This document shows, one piece after another, positions 23,879 to 31,569 of a stretch of 44,984 nt of DNA. Position numbers and translations under genes: made by a program. The stretch is from PMNU01 sp035479875. Its GTDB lineage: Bacteria; Patescibacteriota; Saccharimonadia; Saccharimonadales; UBA4665. Numbering within the stretch: the stretch's first letter is position 1; each line of letters opens with the position of its first letter. Location of the stretch: the NCBI GenBank assembly GCA_035479875.1, contig DATIIH010000007.1:1-44984 (forward strand). Direction: 5' to 3'. A model generated the notes under the pieces. It worked only from the letters and a program-made list of their open reading frames with translations, was not told the DNA's origin and searched no databases.

Positions 23879-24667
23879 ATGATTATCCTCGTGCTTATAT
23901 TGTTTGGCCTGGTGCTGGGCAGTTTTGTGAATGCGCTGGTGTGGCGACTGCATGAGGAGCGCGATTTTGTGCGCGAGCGTTCGGAGTGTCCGCACTGCCA
24001 CCACGTGCTGGCGCCTAAGGATTTGGTACCAGTTGCGAGCTGGCTGTGGCTTAAGGGCAAGTGTCGCTACTGTCACAAACGCATACCCGACACGCCGCTG
24101 GCCGAACTACTAGTGCCAGTGGTGTTCGTGCTGTCTTATGTGTATTGGCCGCAACCGTTTGTGGGAGTAGGGCTGTACACCTTCGTGCTGTGGCTGGTGT
24201 TTGTGGTTGGCTTTGCGGCGCTGGCGCTATACGATTTTAAGTGGTTCATTTTGCCTGATAAAATTGTATTCCCGCTCATGGCACTAACAGCGCTGCAGGT
24301 GCTTGGCGCCTGGGTGTGCTTTGGCCAGTCGTGGCACGTGCCGGTAGACGCAGCAATCGGCGCATTGCTGATGAGCGGTATCTTTTATGGCATCTATCTG
24401 ATTTCGGGTGGCAAGTGGATTGGCTACGGTGACGTAAAATTGGCGCTTGTACTGGGGGCTTTAGCCGGGGGTGCGCTGCCAGCGCTGCTAGTCCTGTTGG
24501 TGGCGTCGGTGGTTGGCCTAGTAGTGGCGCTGCCACTACTGCTCACTGGCAGGGCGACGGCCAAAAGCCATTTACCTTTCGGGCCTCTTCTGCTTACAGG
24601 TACGCTGGTAGTTGTGCTGTGGGGCACGTCTATTATCAACGCCTACACACGGTTATTTACTCCATAA
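23879..24667 (+). CDS. pilD: Prepilin peptidase PilD (A24 family)
   Basis: 262-aa integral membrane aspartic peptidase that removes the pilin leader and N-methylates the new N-terminus. The N-terminal domain has the zinc motif CPHC (residues 37-40) and CRYC (62-65), the mark of the bifunctional type. The catalytic aspartates lie in LYDFKWFILPD and in the GYGD motif (IGYGDVKL). About seven to eight membrane segments. The gene stands between the major and minor pilins and has its own leaderless promoter. Confidence 0.94.
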   Translation: MIILVLILFGLVLGSFVNALVWRLHEERDFVRERSECPHCHHVLAPKDLVPVASWLWLKGKCRYCHKRIPDTPLAELLVPVVFVLSYVYWPQPFVGVGLYTFVLWLVFVVGFAALALYDFKWFILPDKIVFPLMALTALQVLGAWVCFGQSWHVPVDAAIGALLMSGIFYGIYLISGGKWIGYGDVKLALVLGALAGGALPALLVLLVASVVGLVVALPLLLTGRATAKSHLPFGPLLLTGTLVVVLWGTSIINAYTRLFTP

Positions 24668-24697
24668 AAAGCGCTGCCTGAGGCAAGTAGCTTATGC

Positions 24698-24703
24698 TAT
24701 ACT
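24698..24703 (+). promoter_or_regulatory. -10 box of the minor pilin operon
   Basis: TGC-TATACT at 24698-24703, 7 nt before the ATG at 24711. The preceding GCCTGAGGC hairpin just after pilD may be its terminator. Confidence 0.45.
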
Positions 24704-24710
24704 GTTGCCT

Positions 24711-25589
24711 ATGGAGGGTGGTACCCGTCACGTCCGCCAAGCATTCACCCGTAGGCAGCACCGTTTGCCACGCATGTTTGTAGAGCACCGCACCGACCCC
24801 GGCTTTACGATAGTTGAGGTTCTGATTGTGTTGGCCATTACCGGCCTGATGTTTGTGAGCGCAGCAACGCTCATATCCGGCAAGCAGAATCAGACCGCAT
24901 TCGATCAAGCCGCGCAGCAGGTTGAGTCGCAGATCCAGCAGATCATAAACGATGTGTCTATTGGTTATTACCCTAACAACAGCGACTTTGCGTGTGACGG
25001 CAGCAATCCAGCTACCTGGCCTCAAATAAGCGCCGGTGCTAACCAGCAGGGCACGAACAGCGGTTGTATTTTGCTGGGTAAAGCCATCCAGTTCCAGGTT
25101 CAGGGTACATCGCCAGAAGAGTTTGCTGTCATGCCAATTGCCGGCCTGCAAAAGAATATTAGCGGCCAAGATGTGCAGTTGCTGTCCGAGGCTCGACCGA
25201 TCGCCATCGATCCAAGCATCACCCAAAAGGCTCTGCAGAGCGGCCTTACGACACTGTTTATGTATTACAACACCGGCGCTAGTAACGTCAACGTCGGTGA
25301 GGTGGCTTTTGTGGGCAGCTTGGCATCATACAGTGGCGGTGCAATCGTATCGGGGTCGCAGCAAGTTAATGTGATACCCGTCGACAATACTAACCTCGGC
25401 GCTAATATACCTTCTACTGAGTCGATGCTCAAGACAAAGCTCCCCACCAGCCCGATTAATCCCAAAAACGGCGTATCGATTTGCTTTGTGAGCGGCACCA
25501 CTAACCAGTCTGCTTTGATTGTCATCGGCGGTAACCGACACACGCTTGGCGTAACACTTACTATAAAGGGGAACCCGACATGCACATAA
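24711..25589 (+). CDS. Minor pilin / pseudopilin
   Basis: 292 aa. A long basic leader of about 37 residues ends in DPG, followed by FTIVEVLIVLAITGLMF, the pilin helix with Glu5. The rest is a large soluble head, much bigger than the major pilin. The start at 24711 is set by the TATACT 7 nt upstream; the upstream in-frame extension overlaps pilD. First gene of a tight operon of four pilin-like genes; overlaps the next by 10 nt. Confidence 0.82.
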   Translation: MEGGTRHVRQAFTRRQHRLPRMFVEHRTDPGFTIVEVLIVLAITGLMFVSAATLISGKQNQTAFDQAAQQVESQIQQIINDVSIGYYPNNSDFACDGSNPATWPQISAGANQQGTNSGCILLGKAIQFQVQGTSPEEFAVMPIAGLQKNISGQDVQLLSEARPIAIDPSITQKALQSGLTTLFMYYNTGASNVNVGEVAFVGSLASYSGGAIVSGSQQVNVIPVDNTNLGANIPSTESMLKTKLPTSPINPKNGVSICFVSGTTNQSALIVIGGNRHTLGVTLTIKGNPTCT

Positions 25590-26059
25590 GACGAGTACCG
25601 CTTCCCGCGCGCGAGCGTGGCGACACTATTGTTGAGGTCCTGATCGCTGTAGCGATTGCAAGTCTGATTCTAGGCGGCGCCTATGTGGTGAGCAATACCA
25701 GCCTAAATGCGACACGGGCGGCGCAGGAGCGGGGAATTGCTCTCAAGCTCGGTCAGTCACAGATGGAACAGCTTAAGTCTGTCGTGCAAAATTCGGTTAC
25801 TTCTCCCCAGGTCTTTGGGTCCGGTGCGCCCGCTGTCTTTTGTATTACGGGCGGCACCACCGTGGTAGACTTTACGACCAACTTGTCGCAGTGTCAGGTG
25901 GATTCTTCAGGCACCCCTGTTCCCGCCAGCGTCCAGCCACAATTTACCCTGAAGGTTACGCATACTGGTAGCCAATTCACATTACTCGAAACCTGGCCCG
26001 ACGTGAGCGGCAAGCAGACCGACCACCTGCAACTAGATTATCGGGTGTACCAGCAATGA
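25580..26059 (+). CDS. Minor pilin with an unusual cleavage site
   Basis: 159 aa. The leader ends RERG and the helix begins DTIVEVLIAVAIASLIL, so the residue after the cleaved Gly is Asp instead of Phe or Met; Glu5 is kept. A polar or charged +1 residue is tolerated by some GspK or PilV-like minor pilins and may affect methylation. Two cysteines are present in the head. An AAGGGG site lies inside the previous gene. It overlaps the next gene by ATGA. Confidence 0.8.
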   Translation: MHIRRVPLPARERGDTIVEVLIAVAIASLILGGAYVVSNTSLNATRAAQERGIALKLGQSQMEQLKSVVQNSVTSPQVFGSGAPAVFCITGGTTVVDFTTNLSQCQVDSSGTPVPASVQPQFTLKVTHTGSQFTLLETWPDVSGKQTDHLQLDYRVYQQ

Positions 26060-26694
26060 GAGTAGCTATGCGAAAGCCTCGCGCTCAGCAACGCGGTTTT
26101 ACCGTTGTCGAGCTATTGATTGCCACGTTGGTCTTTTCGGTGGTGCTGATGATCGTCACAGCGGGTATTATTCAAGTTACCCGTGTGTATTACAAGGGCG
26201 TTACCGAAGCCAACACCCAAAGTGTGGCGCGCAGTATATCGGATGTTGTTGGCCAGGCTATCCAGTTTAGCCCAGGCACGGTTACGCCTACTCCGGCCGT
26301 GGTGATACCCGGGGCGCAGTCGTACTTTTGTGTGGGCGGGACAGTGTACTTGTACTACCAAGGCTATGAGCTGATTGATGTGGGTGCTAACCCAGCTAAA
26401 CACCAAACTAGCCACTCCATCGTGGCGCAGCCCTTTGCTGGCGGTTGCGCTGGCTCCGGTTTTGTGAACGGTCGCGACCTCATGAGTCCCAAAATGCGGC
26501 TCAGTAAGGTCACCGTTAAGAATGTTGGGAGCGATCCCAACACGTACCAAGTTGAAGTGCGTGTGGTGTATGGCGATGACGACGTTTTGTCTAATCCTAC
26601 GGGCGCTAACGCGGCCTGTGCTAGCGTGCACGCCGGCACCCAGTTCTGTGCCGTTTCTGACCTTACCACAGTAGTCGTAAAGCGAGTACAATAA
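26056..26694 (+). CDS. Minor pilin, PilW-like
   Basis: 212 aa. The leader ends QQRG, then FTVVELLIATLVFSVVLM, a normal pilin helix with Glu5. The head contains several cysteines. By size and order (before a PilX-like gene) it corresponds to PilW/PilV of diderm minor-pilin operons. It starts within the stop of the previous gene. Confidence 0.82.
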   Translation: MRVAMRKPRAQQRGFTVVELLIATLVFSVVLMIVTAGIIQVTRVYYKGVTEANTQSVARSISDVVGQAIQFSPGTVTPTPAVVIPGAQSYFCVGGTVYLYYQGYELIDVGANPAKHQTSHSIVAQPFAGGCAGSGFVNGRDLMSPKMRLSKVTVKNVGSDPNTYQVEVRVVYGDDDVLSNPTGANAACASVHAGTQFCAVSDLTTVVVKRVQ

Positions 26695-26702
26695 GGATAA
26701 TC

Positions 26703-27791
26703 ATGAAGCGAGCAATAGCGTCCACCCCCACCTCAAACCGTCAAGCCGGTATGGTATCGATTTTAGTAACGATGGTGCTGATGATTGTGCTGAGCCTGGT
26801 AGTACTTGGCTTTGCCCAAATTGCCCGCCGCAATGAGCGTCAGTCGCTTGATCGCCAACTGAGCACCCAGGCCTTTTACGCTGCCGAAGCGGGGATCAAC
26901 GATGTTGTGGATCTGATTAAAACTGCCAGCGGGCCGATTACCGCCAAACCGGACTGCAACAACAGCGGTCCACTCTATAGCCCGTTGAACGCACTGTCTA
27001 CGCTTGATGCAGCCACCAATGTTACGTATAGCTGTGTAACGGTTGACCCAGCGCCGCCCGGAGTGTCGTACTCGCTCGATGGTGTTACGAGTTTTGTATT
27101 GCCGATCATACCGGCTAGTGGTACGATCTCGCAGCTAACGTTTACCTGGAAGAGTACCGATCCTGCCAACCCCAGCCCAGCGCTCGGTTGCCCTAGTGCT
27201 GCCGCTCAGCATTTCTCGGATAGCGGCAACTGGGCAGCATCAAACTGTGGTTATGGCGTGCTGCGCTTTGATTTGGTACCCACCGGCGGCGCCTTGACGG
27301 CGTCCAGCTTGGAGGCCGGTACAATGAGCAGCTTTGTTGTGCCGCTTCGCTCTGGTGGGAGCGCCGTGATACCCTTCTCGGCCAGCGGTAGCCAGGACCT
27401 TGTGGGCACACGCTGTACCAACGGCGCTACGGCCCAGTGTTCGGTCACTATTAACTCTGGCCTTGGCGGAAACAATTACTTCTTACGCATTGGCACGCTC
27501 TACAAGCCGGCGACGCTATTAATCAGCGGCAAAGACGGCAGCGGCAGCCCTGTGGCTTTTAGCGGCCTGCAGGCCGTCATTGACGCTACTGGCAAGGCTC
27601 AAGACGTGCTACGCCGCGTGCAAGTACGCATTCCATTACCCGGTGCTGGCGTTAATAAGAGCAGCGATTACGCCATCCAGAGCAGTGGTTCAGTATGCAA
27701 ACGCTTTGTACTCATGAGCAACTACTACAAGTCCGAGGCCAGCGCTGATGTGCCAAGCATGGACGCCGGCACTAACCCGCTGTGTCTGTAA
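26703..27791 (+). CDS. PilX-like minor pilus component
   Basis: 362 aa. The short leader ends QAG before MVSILVTMVLMIVLSLVVLG, and the sequence FYAAEAGINDV is the mark of PilX N-terminal domains. As in other PilX-like proteins the Glu5 region is not canonical. A long Ser/Gly/Thr-rich head with cysteines follows. An AAGGA site precedes the ATG. It ends 10 bp from the stop of xerD, which converges on it. Confidence 0.8.
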   Translation: MKRAIASTPTSNRQAGMVSILVTMVLMIVLSLVVLGFAQIARRNERQSLDRQLSTQAFYAAEAGINDVVDLIKTASGPITAKPDCNNSGPLYSPLNALSTLDAATNVTYSCVTVDPAPPGVSYSLDGVTSFVLPIIPASGTISQLTFTWKSTDPANPSPALGCPSAAAQHFSDSGNWAASNCGYGVLRFDLVPTGGALTASSLEAGTMSSFVVPLRSGGSAVIPFSASGSQDLVGTRCTNGATAQCSVTINSGLGGNNYFLRIGTLYKPATLLISGKDGSGSPVAFSGLQAVIDATGKAQDVLRRVQVRIPLPGAGVNKSSDYAIQSSGSVCKRFVLMSNYYKSEASADVPSMDAGTNPLCL

Positions 27792-27801
27792 GCTCCGAAC
27801 G

Positions 27802-28719
27802 CTAGGGTTTGCGCCCGTGGAACCGTTCGTGCACGCTCTTGAGGTGCGGATCGGTCACGTGAGTGTAGATCTGAGTCGTAGCGATATTGCTGTGGCCGAG
27901 CATGGCTTGCACGCTGCGCAGGTCGGCGCCGTTCATCAGTAAGTCAGTGGCAAAGCTGTGGCGCAAGGTGTGTGGGCTTACGTGTTTGGTGATGCCGGCT
28001 AGCAGCGCGTAGTGCGCTACTAATCGCTGGACGCTGCGCGCTGTTAAACGGTGGAAGTTACCCGATAAATCGACGGCTTTGCTGCCGCTGTAGCGCACGA
28101 ACAGCGGGCGGGTAGTGTCTTCGCGTTTATCGAGGTAGCGCATCAGCCAGTCGGCAGAATCCTGGCTAATAAAAATCGGGCGGTCTTTCTGACCTTTACC
28201 GCGCACCATGAATTCGCGGCGTTTGAGATTGATATGGTCGCGGTCCAGCCCCACCAGCTCGGATACGCGTAGGCCAGAGCTAAATAGTAGCTCCAAAAGC
28301 GCACGATCACGTAAGCCTTGCAGTGTGCCCGTGTCTGGCTGGGCAAACAACCGTCCCAGCTCATCTTCGTTTAAGAACGTTACTTGTTTGCGCACGGTAC
28401 GTGCCAGCTCAATTTTATCGGCACTGAGCGCTGGAATATCGCGTTTGGCACAAAACTTTAAGAAGCTGCGCAGGGCAATCAGATGATAATTTTGGGTGGT
28501 CTTTTGCAACTCATCGCTTACATTAGTGCCGAGGCGGTTGAGCCACAGGCGCCATTTACGGACAAGCTCGGTGTCGATGTCGCTGATGGTAAGATCATCC
28601 CCGGCAAAATCGAGCAGCCGGGTGAGGTAGTGATCGTAATTGGCAATCGTCTTCTGAGAGCGATTTTGCTCAATCTCTAGGTACTCCAAAAAATCGGTCT
28701 TGGCTCTCGCAAATAGCAT
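27802..28719 (-). CDS. xerD: Tyrosine recombinase XerD/XerC/XerA type
   Basis: 305 aa. N-terminal SAM-like core-binding domain (FLEYLEIEQNRSQKTIANYD) and a catalytic domain with all residues in place: Arg in GLRVSE, Lys in RGKGQKDR, HTLRH, LGHSNIATTQ and the Tyr of IYTHV. It probably resolves chromosome dimers with FtsK (225-2396). The start at 28719 is chosen because TACAAT ends 6 nt upstream; an ATG at 28734 overlaps that box. A MITE sits directly upstream and has replaced the original -35 region. Confidence 0.9.
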   Translation of the reverse strand: MLFARAKTDFLEYLEIEQNRSQKTIANYDHYLTRLLDFAGDDLTISDIDTELVRKWRLWLNRLGTNVSDELQKTTQNYHLIALRSFLKFCAKRDIPALSADKIELARTVRKQVTFLNEDELGRLFAQPDTGTLQGLRDRALLELLFSSGLRVSELVGLDRDHINLKRREFMVRGKGQKDRPIFISQDSADWLMRYLDKREDTTRPLFVRYSGSKAVDLSGNFHRLTARSVQRLVAHYALLAGITKHVSPHTLRHSFATDLLMNGADLRSVQAMLGHSNIATTQIYTHVTDPHLKSVHERFHGRKP

Positions 28720-28725
28720 ATGCCC

Positions 28726-28731
28726 ATTGTA
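28726..28731 (-). promoter_or_regulatory. -10 box of xerD
   Basis: On the minus strand TACAAT (28731-28726) ends 6 nt before the ATG at 28719. It partly overlaps the left target duplication of the MITE, whose end lies 5 bp upstream, so any -35 contact is now within the element. Confidence 0.5.
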
Positions 28732-28848
28732 CACCTCCGCCCCCGTTCAACATTTTGTAAGAGCAGGGTTGCTAGCGCCACGGGCTGGCCGCAGGCCACC
28801 CGTAGAGCGCACTGCTCGTCAAAATGTTGAACGGGGGCGGGTACACCT
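28729..28848. mobile_element. 104-bp palindromic MITE with 8-bp target-site duplication
   Basis: GTACACCT occurs as a direct repeat at 28729-28736 and 28841-28848. Between the copies, 28737-28757 and 28820-28840 are a perfect 21-bp inverted repeat (one arm begins CCGCCCCCGTTCAAC). Inside lie GAGCAG/CTGCTC and a central hairpin of ACGGG-GGCC and GGCC-CCGT (28780-28803). The element has no coding capacity. Target duplications of about 8 bp are made by several DDE transposase families (for example IS66, ISL3, IS256), but the parent element is not in the window. Confidence 0.85.
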
Positions 28849-28870
28849 AGAGAAACAGCGCTACATCTGT

Positions 28871-28876
28871 TACAAT
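28871..28876 (+). promoter_or_regulatory. -10 box of ndk
   Basis: TACAAT at 28871-28876 with no strong -35; it gives a leader of about 25 nt containing AGGAAA before the ATG at 28910. Confidence 0.45.
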
Positions 28877-28909
28877 AGGGTATCGTAAGTAAATAGGAAA
28901 AATTATTTT

Positions 28910-29539
28910 ATGGATTCAAGTCTACATCCTGCGCTGCACCCTATCAAGTTCCAGCGCACGTTTTGTATGGTTAAGCCCGACGGCGTGATGCGCGGCTTAA
29001 TTGGCGATATTATTGAGCGCATCGAAAGGTCGGGCCTCAAGGTTGTAGCCCTTAAAATGACCCGCGCGGACGCTAACTTTGTGCGCCGCCACTACCCGAT
29101 GGAAGACATGACCTGGGTAGAGCGCCTGGGCGAAAAGAGTCTGACCGGTTTCGAAGACCTCGACGTCAGCGCCCAAGAAGTACTGGGCTCAGAAGACAAA
29201 ATCGTACTTGGCAAGCAGGTGACTGAGAGCCTGGTAGGCTATCTGACCTCCGGCCCGGTGGTATGCATGGTGGTAGAGGGCATTCAAGCCATCGAAATGA
29301 TCCGCAAACTCGCCGGCCACACGCTTCCGTTTAAGGCCGCTGTGGGCACCATCCGCGGCGACTACTCAGTAGACAGCCCCTCGATTGCCAACGCCGAAAA
29401 GCGTTCCATTCACAACTTGTTCCATGCCAGCGAAACCCCCGAAGAAGCCGCCAACGAAATCAAACTGTGGTTTGGCGATGAAGCCATTCACGACTACCCA
29501 CGCTCTGACGAAGGCGTGATGTACGGCAAGAACTACTAG
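28910..29539 (+). CDS. ndk: Nucleoside diphosphate kinase, extended form
   Basis: 209 aa, against 135-155 for ordinary NDKs. The N-terminal TFCMVKPDGVMRGLIG and the active-site His in NLFHASETPEEA are intact, so it should transfer the gamma phosphate between nucleotides. The additional length comes from about 45 residues inserted after RRHYP (around residues 62-105, including SLTGFEDLDVSAQEVL) and a C-terminal extension. It lies between the MITE and tRNA-Arg. Confidence 0.93.
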   Translation: MDSSLHPALHPIKFQRTFCMVKPDGVMRGLIGDIIERIERSGLKVVALKMTRADANFVRRHYPMEDMTWVERLGEKSLTGFEDLDVSAQEVLGSEDKIVLGKQVTESLVGYLTSGPVVCMVVEGIQAIEMIRKLAGHTLPFKAAVGTIRGDYSVDSPSIANAEKRSIHNLFHASETPEEAANEIKLWFGDEAIHDYPRSDEGVMYGKNY

Positions 29540-29582
29540 CCGCTCTTTAACCGGGCCGTAGCGTTCAAACTGCGCGGCCAAT

Positions 29583-29657
29583 GCCCCCATAGTTCAATGG
29601 ATAAAATAGCTCCGTCCTAAGGAGAAGCTAGCGGTTCGAATCCGTTTGGGGGCACCA
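29583..29657 (+). tRNA. tRNA-Arg (CCU anticodon)
   Basis: Acceptor arm GCCCCCA pairs with TGGGGGC, the anticodon loop reads GTCCTAA (anticodon CCT), the T loop is TTCGAAT, and CCA is encoded at 29655-29657. The first base pair of the anticodon stem is mismatched. It decodes AGG. Confidence 0.93.
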
Positions 29658-29665
29658 AAAAGAGT

Positions 29666-29671
29666 TACAAT
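29666..29671 (+). promoter_or_regulatory. -10 box of the PH-domain protein gene
   Basis: TACAAT at 29666-29671, 9 nt after the tRNA-Arg CCA and 9 nt before the ATG at 29681. Confidence 0.4.
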
Positions 29672-29680
29672 ACATATAGT

Positions 29681-30232
29681 ATGGCCGAGAAGTATTTTGA
29701 CGACCAGTTCGACGATGAAGAAGTACTGTTGGTATTCCGCAAGCATCCAATTGTGATGCGCCGCGGTTTGATCTACGGTGGCCTCGGCTTGCTGCTTGGG
29801 GTGACGCCATCGTTGTTTAAACCAGAGTACTCAGTTTACTTTATTGGCCTGGCCGCCGGCATGGTGCTGGCCTTCCTTATCTTTTTGCCGTATTGGATCG
29901 CCTGGCACTTTAGTGTGTTTATCCTCACCGACCAACGCCTCATCCAAATTACCCAAAAGGGGCTGTTCCACCGCAGTGTCATTGATATGGGTCTCAACCA
30001 AATCCAGATGGTTAATTATCAAGTAGCCGGCGTCCAAGAAACGCTGCTGGGATTTGGTACAATAATGATGCAGACATTTGTAGGTGATTTAGTCATCCAC
30101 GACATTGGCCATCCCGCCAAAATCCAAAAGAAAATTTTGCAGATTTTGCGGGATCAAGGTATTGCCGCGGTAACCAATCCGGCCGGCATGGGTAATGAAT
30201 TGTCTGGCGAAGTCGAAGAAGATGAAGCGTAA
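29681..30232 (+). CDS. Membrane protein with bacterial PH domain (bPH_2 type)
   Basis: 183 aa. Two membrane segments (about residues 27-45 and 50-75) are followed by the PH domain with FILTDQRLIQITQKGLFHRSV and a MVNYQVAGVQETLLGFG strand, typical of YdbS/PF03703 proteins. The role is probably structural or lipid-binding at the membrane. It starts close behind tRNA-Arg, and its 3' end overlaps the start of the PpiC gene by 11 nt, so the two are probably coupled. Confidence 0.82.
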   Translation: MAEKYFDDQFDDEEVLLVFRKHPIVMRRGLIYGGLGLLLGVTPSLFKPEYSVYFIGLAAGMVLAFLIFLPYWIAWHFSVFILTDQRLIQITQKGLFHRSVIDMGLNQIQMVNYQVAGVQETLLGFGTIMMQTFVGDLVIHDIGHPAKIQKKILQILRDQGIAAVTNPAGMGNELSGEVEEDEA

Positions 30233-31295
30233 GATTAAGAAATTCCTGGCCAAGCGCCCACTAAGGCGTAAGAGTCCTCCCGAGCAAGCGATCCAGGAGG
30301 CTATTCAAAACATCCCACGGATTACCAACGAGACCGTAGCCGAGCACCGCGAAGAAGTCCTAGGCAGCGCCCGCAAGTTCATTTATCCGTTGCAGCATTC
30401 CACGCGGCGCATCGTATTTATTTCGCTCACCATCTTTTTGGCGCTCACCATCGGATTCTTCACGTATTGCGGCCTGGCGCTGTACCGCTTTAACTCGACC
30501 TCTACGTTTATGTACCGCGTGACGCAGGTGCTGCCGTTCCCGGTAGCCAAGGCCGGCGGCAGCTGGGTGTCGTACGAGAGCTATCTGTTCGAGCTGCGCC
30601 ACTACATTCATTACTACCAAACGCAGCAGAAGATTGATTTTAATAGCACGGCAGGCAAGCAGCAGTTAGACGCCTTCCGCAAAACTGCATTGCAAACGGT
30701 AATTAGCAACGCCTATGTTAAGCAGCTGGCGGCCACTAATCATATTTCGGTGTCTGGCACCGAAATAGAAAACGAAGTCGTACTACTGCGTGACCAAAAC
30801 CGTTTGGGCAGCAGCAATACTGTGTTTGCGGACGTGCTCAAGGAATTTTGGGGCTGGTCGATAGACGATTTTAAGCGCGAACTTAAAACCCAGCTGCTCA
30901 ACCAAAAGATTGTATCTGCCCTGGACGTGACCACACATAATCGTGCACAAAATGTACTCACCTCCCTTGCTAACGGGGGTGATTTTGCCACTCTAGCGCA
31001 GCAAAACTCGGACGATACGGCAACCAAAGCCGCTGGCGGCGACTACGGCTTTGCCATCACCAAGAACAACCGGGACCTCTCGCCGCAAGTTATTGACGCC
31101 ATATTTAAGCTCAAAGCCGCGCAGACCAGCGACGTTATCGAGACGCCAGTGGGACTTGAGATTATCAAAGTGCGCGAGATTGACGGCAGCAGCGTGCGGG
31201 CTTCGCACATATTCTTCCAGTTTACGAGCATTAATACCTACGTGCAGGCCGTGCAAGCGCAACACCATGCCAAGCACTTTATCCATTTGAAATAG
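30222..31295 (+). CDS. Membrane-anchored PpiC/SurA-type peptidyl-prolyl isomerase
   Basis: 357 aa. A basic cytoplasmic tail of about 65 residues, one membrane segment (about 68-92), then outside the cell a SurA-like N-domain and a parvulin domain (THNRAQNVLTSLANGGDFATLA, GGDYGFAITKNN, VIETPVGLEIIKV). The family folds exported proteins, here possibly pilins and the large secreted protein. The parvulin domain is followed by about 30 residues that begin a second RASHIFFQF strand and end early, perhaps a truncated repeat. The start at 30222 lies inside the end of the PH gene. Confidence 0.85.
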   Translation: MKRKIKKFLAKRPLRRKSPPEQAIQEAIQNIPRITNETVAEHREEVLGSARKFIYPLQHSTRRIVFISLTIFLALTIGFFTYCGLALYRFNSTSTFMYRVTQVLPFPVAKAGGSWVSYESYLFELRHYIHYYQTQQKIDFNSTAGKQQLDAFRKTALQTVISNAYVKQLAATNHISVSGTEIENEVVLLRDQNRLGSSNTVFADVLKEFWGWSIDDFKRELKTQLLNQKIVSALDVTTHNRAQNVLTSLANGGDFATLAQQNSDDTATKAAGGDYGFAITKNNRDLSPQVIDAIFKLKAAQTSDVIETPVGLEIIKVREIDGSSVRASHIFFQFTSINTYVQAVQAQHHAKHFIHLK

Positions 31296-31310
31296 GGCAG
31301 TAAACTATTG

Positions 31311-31339
31311 TTGCTTTTAGGAGGCAATACTGCTATTAT
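31311..31339 (+). promoter_or_regulatory. tRNA-Asp promoter
   Basis: TTGCTT (31311-31316), 17-nt spacer, TATTAT (31334-31339), followed by TACCTCTGTTA as at rpsF. The roughly 35-nt precursor leader has a GCTGC-GGCAGC hairpin. Confidence 0.6.
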
Positions 31340-31380
31340 TACCTCTGTTATTGCTGCTGTGCGGCAGCATTTACAGATGC

Positions 31381-31458
31381 GGGCTCGTAGTGAAGTTGGC
31401 CTATCACGCCTCCCTGTCACGGAGGAGATCGCCGGTTCGAATCCGGTCGGGCCCGCCA
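31381..31458 (+). tRNA. tRNA-Asp (GUC anticodon)
   Basis: Acceptor GGGCTCG with CGGGCCC (one G-T pair), anticodon arm CCTCC-CTGTCAC-GGAGG, T loop TTCGAAT, discriminator G and encoded CCA (31456-31458). Confidence 0.95.
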
Positions 31459-31569
31459 CATAGATTATGCTTAAACACTCTGATTTATCCCAGAGTGTTT
31501 TTGTATACAATTGACCTGTGATCAAGCTTATGTTAATATATAATCTGCAAGCCAAAAACAAAAAGCAAT

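Noticed and set aside
25580..26059. Reassigned TGA codon (as in Gracilibacteria or Absconditabacteria)
   Set aside because: TGA ends the minor pilin here at the expected place, and no conserved protein in the window has internal TGA.
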